Positions 1-7,465 of a DNA stretch of 22,094 nucleotides are shown here, piece by piece (the first letter of the stretch is position 1; each line of letters opens with the position of its first letter). Under the pieces are notes generated by a model. The model was not told where the DNA came from and ran no database searches. It was given only the letters and a program-made list of their open reading frames with translations. The translations under genes and the position numbers were made by a program. Origin of the DNA: Acidimicrobiaceae bacterium (GTDB lineage Bacteria; Actinomycetota; Acidimicrobiia; Acidimicrobiales; UBA8190). The stretch covers positions 1,198-23,291 of the forward strand of contig DMNK01000093.1 in the NCBI GenBank assembly GCA_003453695.1, in the 5' to 3' direction.

Positions 1-280
1 AGTCGTAGTAGGAGACGAAGTACTCGACGCGGTTTCGGGGGAACAGCTCGCGCAGCTCGGCGGCGAGCTGGGCGGCCAGGGACTTGTTGGGCTCGATGAT
101 GAGGGTGGGCCGGCCGATCTCGGCGATGGTCCACGCCATGGTGGCGGTCTTCCCGCTCCCGGTGATGCCGAGGAGGGTCTGGAACCGTTCGCCCCGGGTG
201 ATCCCGTGGCTGAGCGCGTCGATGGCGCCCGGCTGGTCTCCCGCCGGGCGCAGCGGCGAGACCACCTCCAACGCTGGCAC
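1..280 (-). CDS. uvrB: UvrABC system protein B, N-terminal 93 codons (runs off the left edge)
   Basis: UvrB is the helicase-like damage-verification subunit of nucleotide excision repair; it takes DNA from UvrA and recruits UvrC. The frame was read by hand. It begins around [20 protein letters not shown], contains the Walker A motif GITGSGKT followed by [16 protein letters not shown], and reaches VEYFVSYYD at the window edge, which matches the start of UvrB throughout. The likely start is GTG at 278-280: it places the protein start a few residues before the conserved EVVSP segment, as in mycobacterial UvrB, although no good Shine-Dalgarno site precedes it. No ATG is available nearby. It follows coaE with a 31-bp gap on the same strand, as in mycobacteria where coaE and uvrB are close. 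The gene is cut by the window end and is not visibly damaged. Confidence 0.93.
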   Translation of the reverse strand, partial: MPALEVVSPLRPAGDQPGAIDALSHGITRGERFQTLLGITGSGKTATMAWTIAEIGRPTLIIEPNKSLAAQLAAELRELFPRNRVEYFVSYYD

Positions 281-311
281 AGGCCGATGGTACCGGGGGG
301 GTGTGTCGGCT

Positions 312-914
312 TTAGCGGGCCAGGGCGGTCAGGGCCGCCCACACCCGTTCGACCTCGGCCTCCAATGCCTGGCGGCCGTCGTTGTTGTCGATGACCAGGT
401 CCGCCCCCTGGAGGCGCTCCTCCCGGCTCGGTTGGGCCGCCATCCGTGCTCGGGCGTCGGCGCGGTCCATGGCCCGTCCGGTCACCAGGCGCTCCAGTGC
501 GAGGTCAGGGGCGCAGTCGACCACGACCACGACGTCGAGGGCGAGGAGGTCGCGATGGACCGGCTTCAACAGCGGGACGTCGAGGAGCACGACGGCGTCT
601 GTGTTCTCGACGGCTCGGCGCTGCTCGGCCATCTCGGTGGCGATGGCGGGATGGGTGATGGCGTTCAGGTCGGCGAGGGCGCCGGGGTCGGCGAAGGCCA
701 CCGCCGCCAGGGCGGCGCGGTCGAGGGTGCCGTCGGGGCCGAGGATGGCCGCACCGAAGCGCTCGACCAGCGCGGCCAGGGCGGGCCGCCCCGGCTCCAC
801 CACCTGCCGGGCGATGGCGTCGGCGTCGACGAGCACGGCCCCGCGGCGCACCAGGAGCTGGGCCACGGTGGACTTGCCGGCGCCGATACCGCCCGTGAGC
901 CCGACGGCGAGCAC
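312..914 (-). CDS. coaE: Dephospho-CoA kinase
   Basis: This cytosolic enzyme performs the last step of coenzyme A synthesis, phosphorylating the 3'-hydroxyl of the ribose of dephospho-CoA with ATP. The 200-residue protein has the P-loop GGIGAGKST at residues 8-16, the DADAIAR segment at 30-36, an ITHPAI motif, and the late LVIDNN motif typical of the family. Its length is that of the single-domain bacterial enzyme; the C-terminal GrpB/UPF0157-like extension found on mycobacterial CoaE is absent. The start is GTG at 912-914, two bases after the stop codon of the upstream methyltransferase gene, so translation is probably coupled. It belongs to the conserved polA-rpsA-coaE-uvrB neighbourhood, but here it is separated from rpsA by envelope genes. 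Confidence 0.96.
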   Translation of the reverse strand: MLAVGLTGGIGAGKSTVAQLLVRRGAVLVDADAIARQVVEPGRPALAALVERFGAAILGPDGTLDRAALAAVAFADPGALADLNAITHPAIATEMAEQRRAVENTDAVVLLDVPLLKPVHRDLLALDVVVVVDCAPDLALERLVTGRAMDRADARARMAAQPSREERLQGADLVIDNNDGRQALEAEVERVWAALTALAR

Positions 915-916
915 CG

Positions 917-1747
917 TCAGGGCTCGGGCCGCACGGGGCGGCGGGCGACGGCGAAGAGCACCGGGGTGGAGTCGTCCACGTGCTCGGCCACATGGAAGTC
1001 CTGGGCGGTGATGCCGCTGTCTCCACCGCTGTCACCCCGGGCCAGGAGCCGGTAGGCCATGGGCAGCGCCCGCGAGTACGCGGCCACGTACCACGACCGG
1101 GGCAGGCGGTGACGCAGCCCGAACACGTCCAGGCGCAGCAGCCGCGCCGCCCTGGCCCGGCGCTGGGCGAAGTCGGCCTTCACCCGGTCACTGCCCTCGA
1201 GCCCCCCCACCCACACCTCGTGGAAGTGGCTGCGCAGCACCGCCGCCAACTGATCAGGATCGAACAGGCGCAAGTGGAAGGGGTTCTCGAAGTCGGCGGG
1301 AGCGTTGGGGGTGAGGACGAAGGCCGTGCCCTGGGGGCGGAGCACCCGAGCCAGCTCCGAGACGTGCGCGGTCGGATCGAGGAAGTGCTCGATGAGGTGG
1401 GAGGAGCAGGCCCAGTCGAACGTGCCCGTGCCGAGGGCGAGCGCCGTGGCGTCGGCGGCCACGAACCGCACGGCGCCATCCAGCCGGTGATGGGCGAGTC
1501 CCAGGGCGTGCGGCGCGTAGTCGGCACCCACCACGACGCGGCCACCGCCAGCGAGCTTCTGCGACTCGAAACCCTCGCCGCAGCCGACGTCCAACACCCG
1601 TCCCGGCCCCAAGCGCTCCACCACCGCCACGTAGCCGGCGTCGTGCAAGGCGAGAAGGGAGTCGGGGGTCACGCCGGGTAGGGGACGTTCCCCGGTGAGC
1701 TTCGACAGTGTCGGCGCCTCCTGGCGAACCGCTGCCGTTGGCGGCAC
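917..1747 (-). CDS. Class I SAM-dependent methyltransferase (Methyltransf_11 type)
   Basis: The 276-residue protein has a Rossmann-type methyltransferase domain. Motif I is VLDVGCGEG at residues 51-59, an acidic residue ends the second strand in VVGADYAPHAL, and a post-I aspartate lies in FVAADATAL. SSHLIEHFLDP and LARVLRPQGTAFVLTPN are typical of the UbiE/Methyltransf_11 group. The substrate cannot be told from sequence. Its neighbours, a divergent AftD-like arabinosyltransferase and coaE, suggest a cell-envelope glycan or lipid substrate, but this is inference. The start is GTG at 1745-1747. A TAnnnT hexamer ends 7 bases before it, so the message may be leaderless. The stop is two bases from coaE, suggesting one transcript. 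Confidence 0.85.
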   Translation of the reverse strand: MPPTAAVRQEAPTLSKLTGERPLPGVTPDSLLALHDAGYVAVVERLGPGRVLDVGCGEGFESQKLAGGGRVVVGADYAPHALGLAHHRLDGAVRFVAADATALALGTGTFDWACSSHLIEHFLDPTAHVSELARVLRPQGTAFVLTPNAPADFENPFHLRLFDPDQLAAVLRSHFHEVWVGGLEGSDRVKADFAQRRARAARLLRLDVFGLRHRLPRSWYVAAYSRALPMAYRLLARGDSGGDSGITAQDFHVAEHVDDSTPVLFAVARRPVRPEP

Positions 1748-1759
1748 CGCCTTACACTA
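1745..1759 (-). promoter_or_regulatory. Candidate -10 element for a leaderless methyltransferase transcript
   Basis: On the minus strand TAGTGT (1759 down to 1754) is followed by AAGGCG and then the GTG start at 1747. A TAnnnT hexamer whose last T lies 7 bases before the first base of the start codon is the usual arrangement for leaderless actinobacterial transcripts. No clear -35 element was found. It lies in the 73-bp spacer between this gene and the divergent AftD-like gene. Confidence 0.4.
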
Positions 1760-1802
1760 CCGACCCGGCCCGCCCGGCCACCGATCCCGAAGCGGCGAGC
1801 CT

Positions 1803-1823
1803 GGGGAGGACGACACACCGTTG
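1803..1823 (+). promoter_or_regulatory. Ribosome binding site that fixes a TTG start for the AftD-like gene
   Basis: GGGGAGGA at 1803-1810 is followed by a 10-base spacer and TTG at 1821-1823. It is the only strong Shine-Dalgarno match before the first membrane segment. It favours this start over the in-frame ATG at 1695, which would lie inside the divergent methyltransferase gene. Confidence 0.6.
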
Positions 1824-4800
1824 CGCCGGCCCGTAGCGCGCACCGCCATTCGCCGCGTCGCCTTGCTCGAGCACCTGGCCCTGGCGGTCGGGGCCTTCGT
1901 GCCGCAGCTGCTCACCCGGCCCGGGGTGATCGTGGCGGACACCAAGAGCTACTTGTACGTCGACCCGGCGCGCTATCTGCGGCAGTCGGCCTCCATGTGG
2001 GATCCGACGGTCGGGTTGGGCACCGTCACCCATCAGCAGATCGGCTACCTCTTCCCCATGGGCCCCTTCTTCTGGGCCGCACACGCGTTGGGCGTCCCGA
2101 CCTGGGTGGCACAGCGGCTGTGGGTGGGGGCCATCCTCTTCGCCGCCGGCGCCGGCGCCCGGCGATTGTGTCGCACGCTGGGCCTGGGCGGGCCGGGGCG
2201 CTTGGCCGGGTCCGTCTCCTACATGCTGTCGCCCTACCCGCTCCAGTACCTCGGGCACATCTCGGTGATCCTGCTGGCGTTGGCGGCCTTGCCGTGGCTC
2301 GTCGTCCTCGTCGACAGGGCGGCAGACGGAAGCTGGCGGGCGGTGGCGGTGGTGGGGTTGGTGGTGGCGGCCATGGGGAGCGTCAACGCCGCCTCGGCCG
2401 TCTACGTCGGGGTGGGGCCGCTCATCTGGTTGGGATACTGCCGCGCCTCCCGCCGTCACAGCGGGGCGGCGGTATGGCGGGCGCTGTGGCGCAGCGCGCT
2501 GGCGTCGGCGCTGGTGTCGCTGTGGTGGATCGCCGGCCTGGCCGTGGAGGGCGGGTACGGGATCGACGTGCTGCGGTACACCGAGACGGTCGAGGCCGTG
2601 AGCACCACATCGCTGTCGTCGGAGGTCGTTCGGGGACTGGGTTACTGGTACTTCTACGGCGGCGACAACTTCGGCCCGTGGGTGTCGGCCATGCCCCAGT
2701 TCACCCAGCAGCTGTGGGTGCTGGGTGTGAGCTTCGTGGTGCCGCTACTCGGCCTGGCCGGTGCCGTGCTGACACGCTTTCGACACCGCCTGTTCCTCGT
2801 GGCCCTGGTGGTCCTGGGCGTGGCGCTGGCCGTGGGGGCGCATCCCATCTCGGCGCCGTCGCCGGTGGCGAGGTTGCTGCGAGCGGTGTTGTCGAGCGGC
2901 ACCGTGGGCCTGGCCCTGCGATCGACGGACCGCGCCACCCCCTTGGTCGTCCTGGGCTTGGCGGCTCTGGCCGGGGCGCTGGTCACCGCAGCGTGGCGCC
3001 GGGCACCAGGCCCGGGACTGGCGCTCGCCGGCGTGGCGGTGGGGGCGGCGGTGGCGGCCAACCCTGCGCTGTGGAACGGCACCAGCATCCCGACCACCTT
3101 CACGGAGAAGGCGCCGTCCTCCTACGCGCTGGGTGCGGCCCGGGCGCTCGACTCGAGCGGCGGGGGGAGTGCCGTGCTCGGGCTGCCCGGCCAGCCCTTC
3201 GCCTCCACGTTCGGCTCCACCACCGTGGACCCGCTGTGGCCGGGGCTGCTGTCCCGGCCCTTCGTCACGCGAGAACAGCAGGTGCTGGGCTCGCTGCCCA
3301 CCGTGGACCTCCTGTACGGGATGGACGACCCCATCCAGCGCGGCGTCGCGGACACGCGCGCCGTCGACGCGCTGGCGCGGCTCATGGGCGTGGGCGACGT
3401 GCTGCTTCAGAACGACCTGGCCTTCACCCGCTACGACCAACCCGACCCGGCGGTCCTGTGGTCGGCGGTGCTCACCCGCCCCGCCGGGCTGGGCACGGCG
3501 GTGGGCTTCGGCCGCCGCCGTCCGGCGCTCGATCGTTCCAAGGTGGTCGACGAGCAGACCTACACCCTGCCGACCGGCCTTCCCCCGCTCCCCTCCCTGG
3601 CCGTGCTCCCCGTGACCGGCGCACGGCCGCCGGTGCGCGCCGAGTCGGCGGCTCAGCCGGTGGTGGTGGACGGCGACGGGGTCGGCGTCAGCGACGTGGC
3701 GGCCACCGGGCTGCTCAGTGGCAACCCGACGCTGCTCTACGCCGGCACCTTGGACCATGACGGGTCGGCGCGCCGGGCGTCGTCGGGCCCCGGGGCCACC
3801 CTGGTCGTCACCGACAGCAACCGGCGTCAGGCGTTCCGCTGGGACCAGATCCTCGACGTCGCCGGCGCCACCCTGCCCGCCGGCACCCCGTATCCGGCCG
3901 AGCCCAACGACCATCCCCTCGACCTCTTCCCCGGCGGCCCCGCCGACGGGCAGACGACGACGACGGTGACCGGTGTGGGCGCCGTCACGGCGTCCTCCTA
4001 CGGCAACCCCTTCCAGTACCTCCCCGAGGACCGGCCCGTCGGTGCCATCGACGGGAACGCCGACACGGCCTGGCAGGTGGGCCCGTTCCTCGATCCCCGG
4101 GGGCAGTGGTGGCAGGTCCGGCTGCAAGCCCCGGTGACGGCGAGCACGGTGACCCTGGTGCAGCCCCAGGTCGGCCCGCACGACCAGTGGATCACCGCCG
4201 TCACCCTGCGCTTCGACGGCGGGTCGCCGGTGCGCGTGGCGCTCGGGCCGGCGTCGAGACGGGCCTCGGGTCAGGTCGTGGCCTTCTCCACGCGCACCTT
4301 CCGGACCCTGCACGTCACGATCGACGACACGAACCTCCCGCCGGCCAAGGCGCTCGCCGGTGGCCTCTCGGCGGTGGGGCTGGCCGAGGTCGAGCTCCCC
4401 GCTGTGCGCGCCCAGGAACACGTGGTCATGCCGAGCGACCTCCTGCGCGGCGCGGGCGCCGCCTCGACGGCCGACCGGCTGGCGATCGAGATGACCAGGG
4501 TGCGGGTGGCGCCGGCCACGTCGCGCACCGACCCGGAGAGCGCCCTCGACCGCGTGGTGTGGCTCCCCGGGGCGCGCACCCTCACGCTGACCGGCACGGC
4601 GCGCCTCGACAGCTCGGTCCCCGACCACGTCCTCGACGCCCTGGTGGGGCGGCCGGCACCGGGCGGGGCGACCGCCGACTCCAGTGGACGGCTCCAGGGC
4701 GACGCCGCCGACACGGCTTCGGCGGCGCTGGACGGCAACGACGCCACGGTGTGGTCCACACCGCTCGGTGACGGCGAGCAGATCGGCCAGTCCATCACCG

Positions 4801-6224
4801 TGCACGTGGCGGCGCCCTTGACCGTCGACCAGCTGCACCTGCAGGTGGTCGTGGACGGCAGGCACTCGGTGCCCAGCAGGCTGCGCGTGAGCGCCGACAG
4901 CGGTTCGGCGGTGGTGAGCCTTCCCAAGCTGGTGCGTCAGGACCGGCCGGACGGCACCGACGCCGTGACGGTACGCTTCCCGGCGCTGTCCGGCCGCAGT
5001 TTCCGGGTCACGGTGCTCGGCATCCGGCCCCTGCGCGCCGTCGACTACTACGCGGGCGGTGACGTGACGTTGCCGGTGGCGGTGGCGGAGCTGGGGATCC
5101 CCGGTGTCGAGCTGCCTGGCCCCCCGTCGTCGATCCCTGCGCCCTGTCGCGACGACCTGCTCCGCGTCGACGGGCGTCCGATCTGGATCAGCATCGCCGG
5201 TCCGTCGTCGACGGCCCTGAGCGGTGGCGGGCTGGCGGTCTCCACGTGCGGCCCCGACTCCGCCGGCGTGGCGCTCGGTGCCGGATCACACGACGTGGTG
5301 GCCGCCGAGGGGCGGATCTCCGGCCTCGACCTGGACCAGCTCGTGCTGGACTCGGCTCCGGGGGGCGGGCCCGAACCAGGCGACGGCCCTGGCGGCGTGG
5401 TCCCCGCCCCGACACCGCCGGCGCCGACGGTCCGGGTGGTGAGCCGCACGGCGACGACGGTGCGCGCCGAGGTCCGGCTCACGGGCGGGGCGGGGCCGGA
5501 CGCTCCGTTCTGGTTGGTGCTGGGCCAGAGCGCGAACGCGGGCTGGCAGGCCTCGGTGCAGGGCGGCCCGGGGCTGGGGGCGCCTCGGTTGGTGGACGGG
5601 TTCGGAAACGGATGGCTGCTCCGTCGCTCCGACTTCGCGGGCCGCAGCACGGCGACGGTGGTGCTGCGCTGGACGCCGCAGTCGGCGGTGAACGCCGCCC
5701 TGGTGGTCTCGGCGGTGGCCGGTGCCCTCTGTCTGCTGGTGGCGCTGTGGCCGCGGCGTCGTCGACGCGCCGGCGCGGCCGGGGCCGGGGAGTTCGAGCC
5801 CGGTCCCGTGCTCCTCGAGGAGCCCCACGGCGACGACATCCTGTCGGTCCGGCCGTCGTGGCGGCGGGTGGTGGGGGCGTCGGCCGGGGCAGGGATCGTG
5901 GCCGGGGCCGTCACCGTGCCGCTCGCCGGCGTGGCCATGGCGCTGGCGGTGGCGGGCGCGGGACTGCTCCGCAGGGGGCGCTCGGTCCTGGCGGCAGCAG
6001 GCATGGCCGGCCTGCTGGCCGCGGTGGTGACGATGGTGGTCGGAGAGGGCGTGAGCGGCTATCCCGGTAACGGCCAGTGGCCCTCGCACTTCGAGGCCGC
6101 TGCCGTGCTCACGTGGTTGGCGCTGGCGCTGGTCGTGGCCGAGAGCCTGGTGCGCGCCGCCCGGCGAGGGCGTGTTCGGCCAGGAGGGCCCGAAGGGTCC
6201 CCTCCGCCGTCGCCGCCCAGCTGA
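1821..6224 (+). CDS. AftD-like alpha-(1->3)-arabinofuranosyltransferase, large GT-C membrane protein
   Basis: AftD enzymes of mycobacteria add arabinofuranose branches to arabinogalactan and lipoarabinomannan outside the cytoplasmic membrane, using decaprenyl-phospho-arabinose. This protein shares the family start: an acidic first-loop segment VIVADTKSYLYVDPARYL (Asp about residue 40), then WDPTVGLGTVTHQQ, YLFPMGPFFW, and many transmembrane segments up to about residue 420. A long extracytoplasmic part follows with two discoidin/F5-8C-like carbohydrate-binding regions, near 722-865 (hallmark AIDGNADTAWQVG) and 960-1100 (hallmark ALDGNDATVWSTP). About four transmembrane helices close the protein after residue 1290. 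The start chosen is TTG at 1821 because GGGGAGGA at 1803-1810 precedes it; an ATG at 1695 would overlap the divergent methyltransferase. From TTG it is 1467 residues, near the roughly 1400 of mycobacterial AftD. Acceptor and donor here are unproven. The 3' end overlaps the convergent GT4 gene. Confidence 0.85.
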   Translation: MRRPVARTAIRRVALLEHLALAVGAFVPQLLTRPGVIVADTKSYLYVDPARYLRQSASMWDPTVGLGTVTHQQIGYLFPMGPFFWAAHALGVPTWVAQRLWVGAILFAAGAGARRLCRTLGLGGPGRLAGSVSYMLSPYPLQYLGHISVILLALAALPWLVVLVDRAADGSWRAVAVVGLVVAAMGSVNAASAVYVGVGPLIWLGYCRASRRHSGAAVWRALWRSALASALVSLWWIAGLAVEGGYGIDVLRYTETVEAVSTTSLSSEVVRGLGYWYFYGGDNFGPWVSAMPQFTQQLWVLGVSFVVPLLGLAGAVLTRFRHRLFLVALVVLGVALAVGAHPISAPSPVARLLRAVLSSGTVGLALRSTDRATPLVVLGLAALAGALVTAAWRRAPGPGLALAGVAVGAAVAANPALWNGTSIPTTFTEKAPSSYALGAARALDSSGGGSAVLGLPGQPFASTFGSTTVDPLWPGLLSRPFVTREQQVLGSLPTVDLLYGMDDPIQRGVADTRAVDALARLMGVGDVLLQNDLAFTRYDQPDPAVLWSAVLTRPAGLGTAVGFGRRRPALDRSKVVDEQTYTLPTGLPPLPSLAVLPVTGARPPVRAESAAQPVVVDGDGVGVSDVAATGLLSGNPTLLYAGTLDHDGSARRASSGPGATLVVTDSNRRQAFRWDQILDVAGATLPAGTPYPAEPNDHPLDLFPGGPADGQTTTTVTGVGAVTASSYGNPFQYLPEDRPVGAIDGNADTAWQVGPFLDPRGQWWQVRLQAPVTASTVTLVQPQVGPHDQWITAVTLRFDGGSPVRVALGPASRRASGQVVAFSTRTFRTLHVTIDDTNLPPAKALAGGLSAVGLAEVELPAVRAQEHVVMPSDLLRGAGAASTADRLAIEMTRVRVAPATSRTDPESALDRVVWLPGARTLTLTGTARLDSSVPDHVLDALVGRPAPGGATADSSGRLQGDAADTASAALDGNDATVWSTPLGDGEQIGQSITVHVAAPLTVDQLHLQVVVDGRHSVPSRLRVSADSGSAVVSLPKLVRQDRPDGTDAVTVRFPALSGRSFRVTVLGIRPLRAVDYYAGGDVTLPVAVAELGIPGVELPGPPSSIPAPCRDDLLRVDGRPIWISIAGPSSTALSGGGLAVSTCGPDSAGVALGAGSHDVVAAEGRISGLDLDQLVLDSAPGGGPEPGDGPGGVVPAPTPPAPTVRVVSRTATTVRAEVRLTGGAGPDAPFWLVLGQSANAGWQASVQGGPGLGAPRLVDGFGNGWLLRRSDFAGRSTATVVLRWTPQSAVNAALVVSAVAGALCLLVALWPRRRRRAGAAGAGEFEPGPVLLEEPHGDDILSVRPSWRRVVGASAGAGIVAGAVTVPLAGVAMALAVAGAGLLRRGRSVLAAAGMAGLLAAVVTMVVGEGVSGYPGNGQWPSHFEAAAVLTWLALALVVAESLVRAARRGRVRPGGPEGSPPPSPPS

Positions 6225-7386
6225 GCTCGGCGGCACGCGCCTGTGCCCCGCGCTGGAGACGCTGGCGCAGGACACGATCGGTGAGCACGGCCACCAGGGC
6301 TCCGGCCAGCTCGTCGGGTGTCGCCGCCAGCATCCCACTCGTGCCGTGCTCGACGGAGTCCTGATGTCCGGCGATGTCGCTGACGACGGCCGGCGTGCCG
6401 CAGGCGCCCGCTTCGGTGACGGTCATGCCCCACCCTTCGCGCTGACTGGCGCTGGCCAGCACCCAAGCACGGCGGTAGTGCCCGACCAGCTCGTCGGCGT
6501 CGCAGCGCCCGGCCAGCTCCATCCACTCGGTGGCGCCGGCGCGCTCCATGGCCCGCACGACCTCGAGCCGGGCATAGCCCTCGCCCACGATCACGGCGCG
6601 TAGCTCCGGCACCTGCCGCCGCACCGCCGAGAGCACTTCGACGAGGAGCGGGAAGCGCTTCACCGGGACGAGCCGTCCCACGGACAGCACGGTGGGCACC
6701 GGGGCGCGGCCGGGCCCAGGGGTGAAGCGGGGGTCGACCCCGGGAGGCACGACGTCGACGCGTGTCAGCCCGAGGACCTCGGCGATCTCGCGCCGCGACG
6801 AGTCCGACAGCGTCACGAGCCGCGTCCGCCGGTACAGCGGGGGTGCCAGCCGGCGCTCCACGAGCTGGCCGGCGCGAGCCAGTGCCGGGGACAGGACCAT
6901 GCGCCACATCTCGGCGTGCACGTGATGGAGGAACACCACTCTGGTGCCGCGGCGCCACAGTGGCGACAGGAAGGGCATCCCGTTCCAGATCTCGACCAAG
7001 CCGTCGGGACGACGGCGGCCGGACGCCATCGACTCCAGCGCGCCCATCGGGAACACGGCGTAGCGCCCGCTGCGGCGTACGGCGCGATACCCGTCGCGCC
7101 ACGCCGTGACGGGTGCCCCCGCCACCGCTGAGGTGCGGACGGTGACGTCGAGGCCGGCTGCCGCCCACTTGGTGGCCACCTGGTGGGCGTGCAGCTCCGA
7201 GCCGCCCGCCTCCGGATCGTCGATGTCCCGCCAGGCCAGGAGCTCCACGCGCCGCAGGCCCGCCGACAACGCTGCGTGCGCGGTGGTCTCGAGGGTCGGG
7301 CTGGCGGTGTCGGCGTGGGCACCGAGACCCAACATCAAGGGTGCCGACGGCGCGTCCGCTTCCACCCGCGTCTCGACCTCGGTCAA
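6109..7386 (-). CDS. Family 4 glycosyltransferase (GT-B fold)
   Basis: The 425-residue cytosolic or membrane-associated enzyme transfers a sugar from a nucleotide-sugar donor with retention of configuration. The N-terminal acceptor domain holds DPEAGGSELHAHQVA (about 57-71), the glycine-rich loop of GT4 enzymes. The C-terminal domain begins with VLSVGRLVPVKRF (233-245) and contains the EX7E motif between Glu317 and Glu325 in REGWGMTVTEAGACGTP. The last 25 residues are Pro/Arg/Ala-rich. The start is TTG at 7384-7386, with the purine-rich GAGGGGGTGG about 5 to 15 bases upstream; an ATG 17 codons further in has no such site. The 3' end overlaps the convergent AftD-like gene by 116 bp. Sugar and acceptor are unknown; cell-wall or lipoglycan synthesis is likely from context. 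Confidence 0.88.
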   Translation of the reverse strand: MTEVETRVEADAPSAPLMLGLGAHADTASPTLETTAHAALSAGLRRVELLAWRDIDDPEAGGSELHAHQVATKWAAAGLDVTVRTSAVAGAPVTAWRDGYRAVRRSGRYAVFPMGALESMASGRRRPDGLVEIWNGMPFLSPLWRRGTRVVFLHHVHAEMWRMVLSPALARAGQLVERRLAPPLYRRTRLVTLSDSSRREIAEVLGLTRVDVVPPGVDPRFTPGPGRAPVPTVLSVGRLVPVKRFPLLVEVLSAVRRQVPELRAVIVGEGYARLEVVRAMERAGATEWMELAGRCDADELVGHYRRAWVLASASQREGWGMTVTEAGACGTPAVVSDIAGHQDSVEHGTSGMLAATPDELAGALVAVLTDRVLRQRLQRGAQARAAELSWAATAEGTLRALLAEHALAGRRAPGSRPRPAPAPTT

Positions 7387-7403
7387 TGCCCCACCCCCTC
7401 GTC

Positions 7404-7429
7404 GGCGGCCAACCTAACCGGTTGCCGCC
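7404..7429. other. Inverted repeat between rpsA and the GT4 gene
   Basis: GGCGG-c-CAACC (404-414) pairs with GGTTG-CCGCC (420-429) across the loop TAACC: ten base pairs with one bulged base. It lies 37 nt downstream of the rpsA stop and 18 nt upstream of the GT4 start on the minus strand, so it may be part of a termination or attenuation region. No U-run follows. Confidence 0.4.
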
Positions 7430-7442
7430 GCGGCGGGGGCGA

Positions 7443-7459
7443 CGAGCGGATGCCGCTCG
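7443..7459 (-). terminator. Hairpin just after the rpsA stop
   Basis: CGAGCGG and CCGCTCG form a perfect 7-bp stem around a 3-base loop, starting 7 bases after the rpsA stop codon. No U-run follows, so it is either a factor-independent terminator of the U-less actinobacterial kind or an mRNA 3'-end stabiliser. Confidence 0.45.
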
Positions 7460-7465
7460 CCGGCG

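Noticed and set aside
2745..4865. A 706-codon open frame antisense to the AftD-like gene
   Set aside because: Its protein is low-complexity His/Arg/Gly-rich with no domain, as expected from a GC-rich antisense frame; the plus strand encodes the recognised protein.
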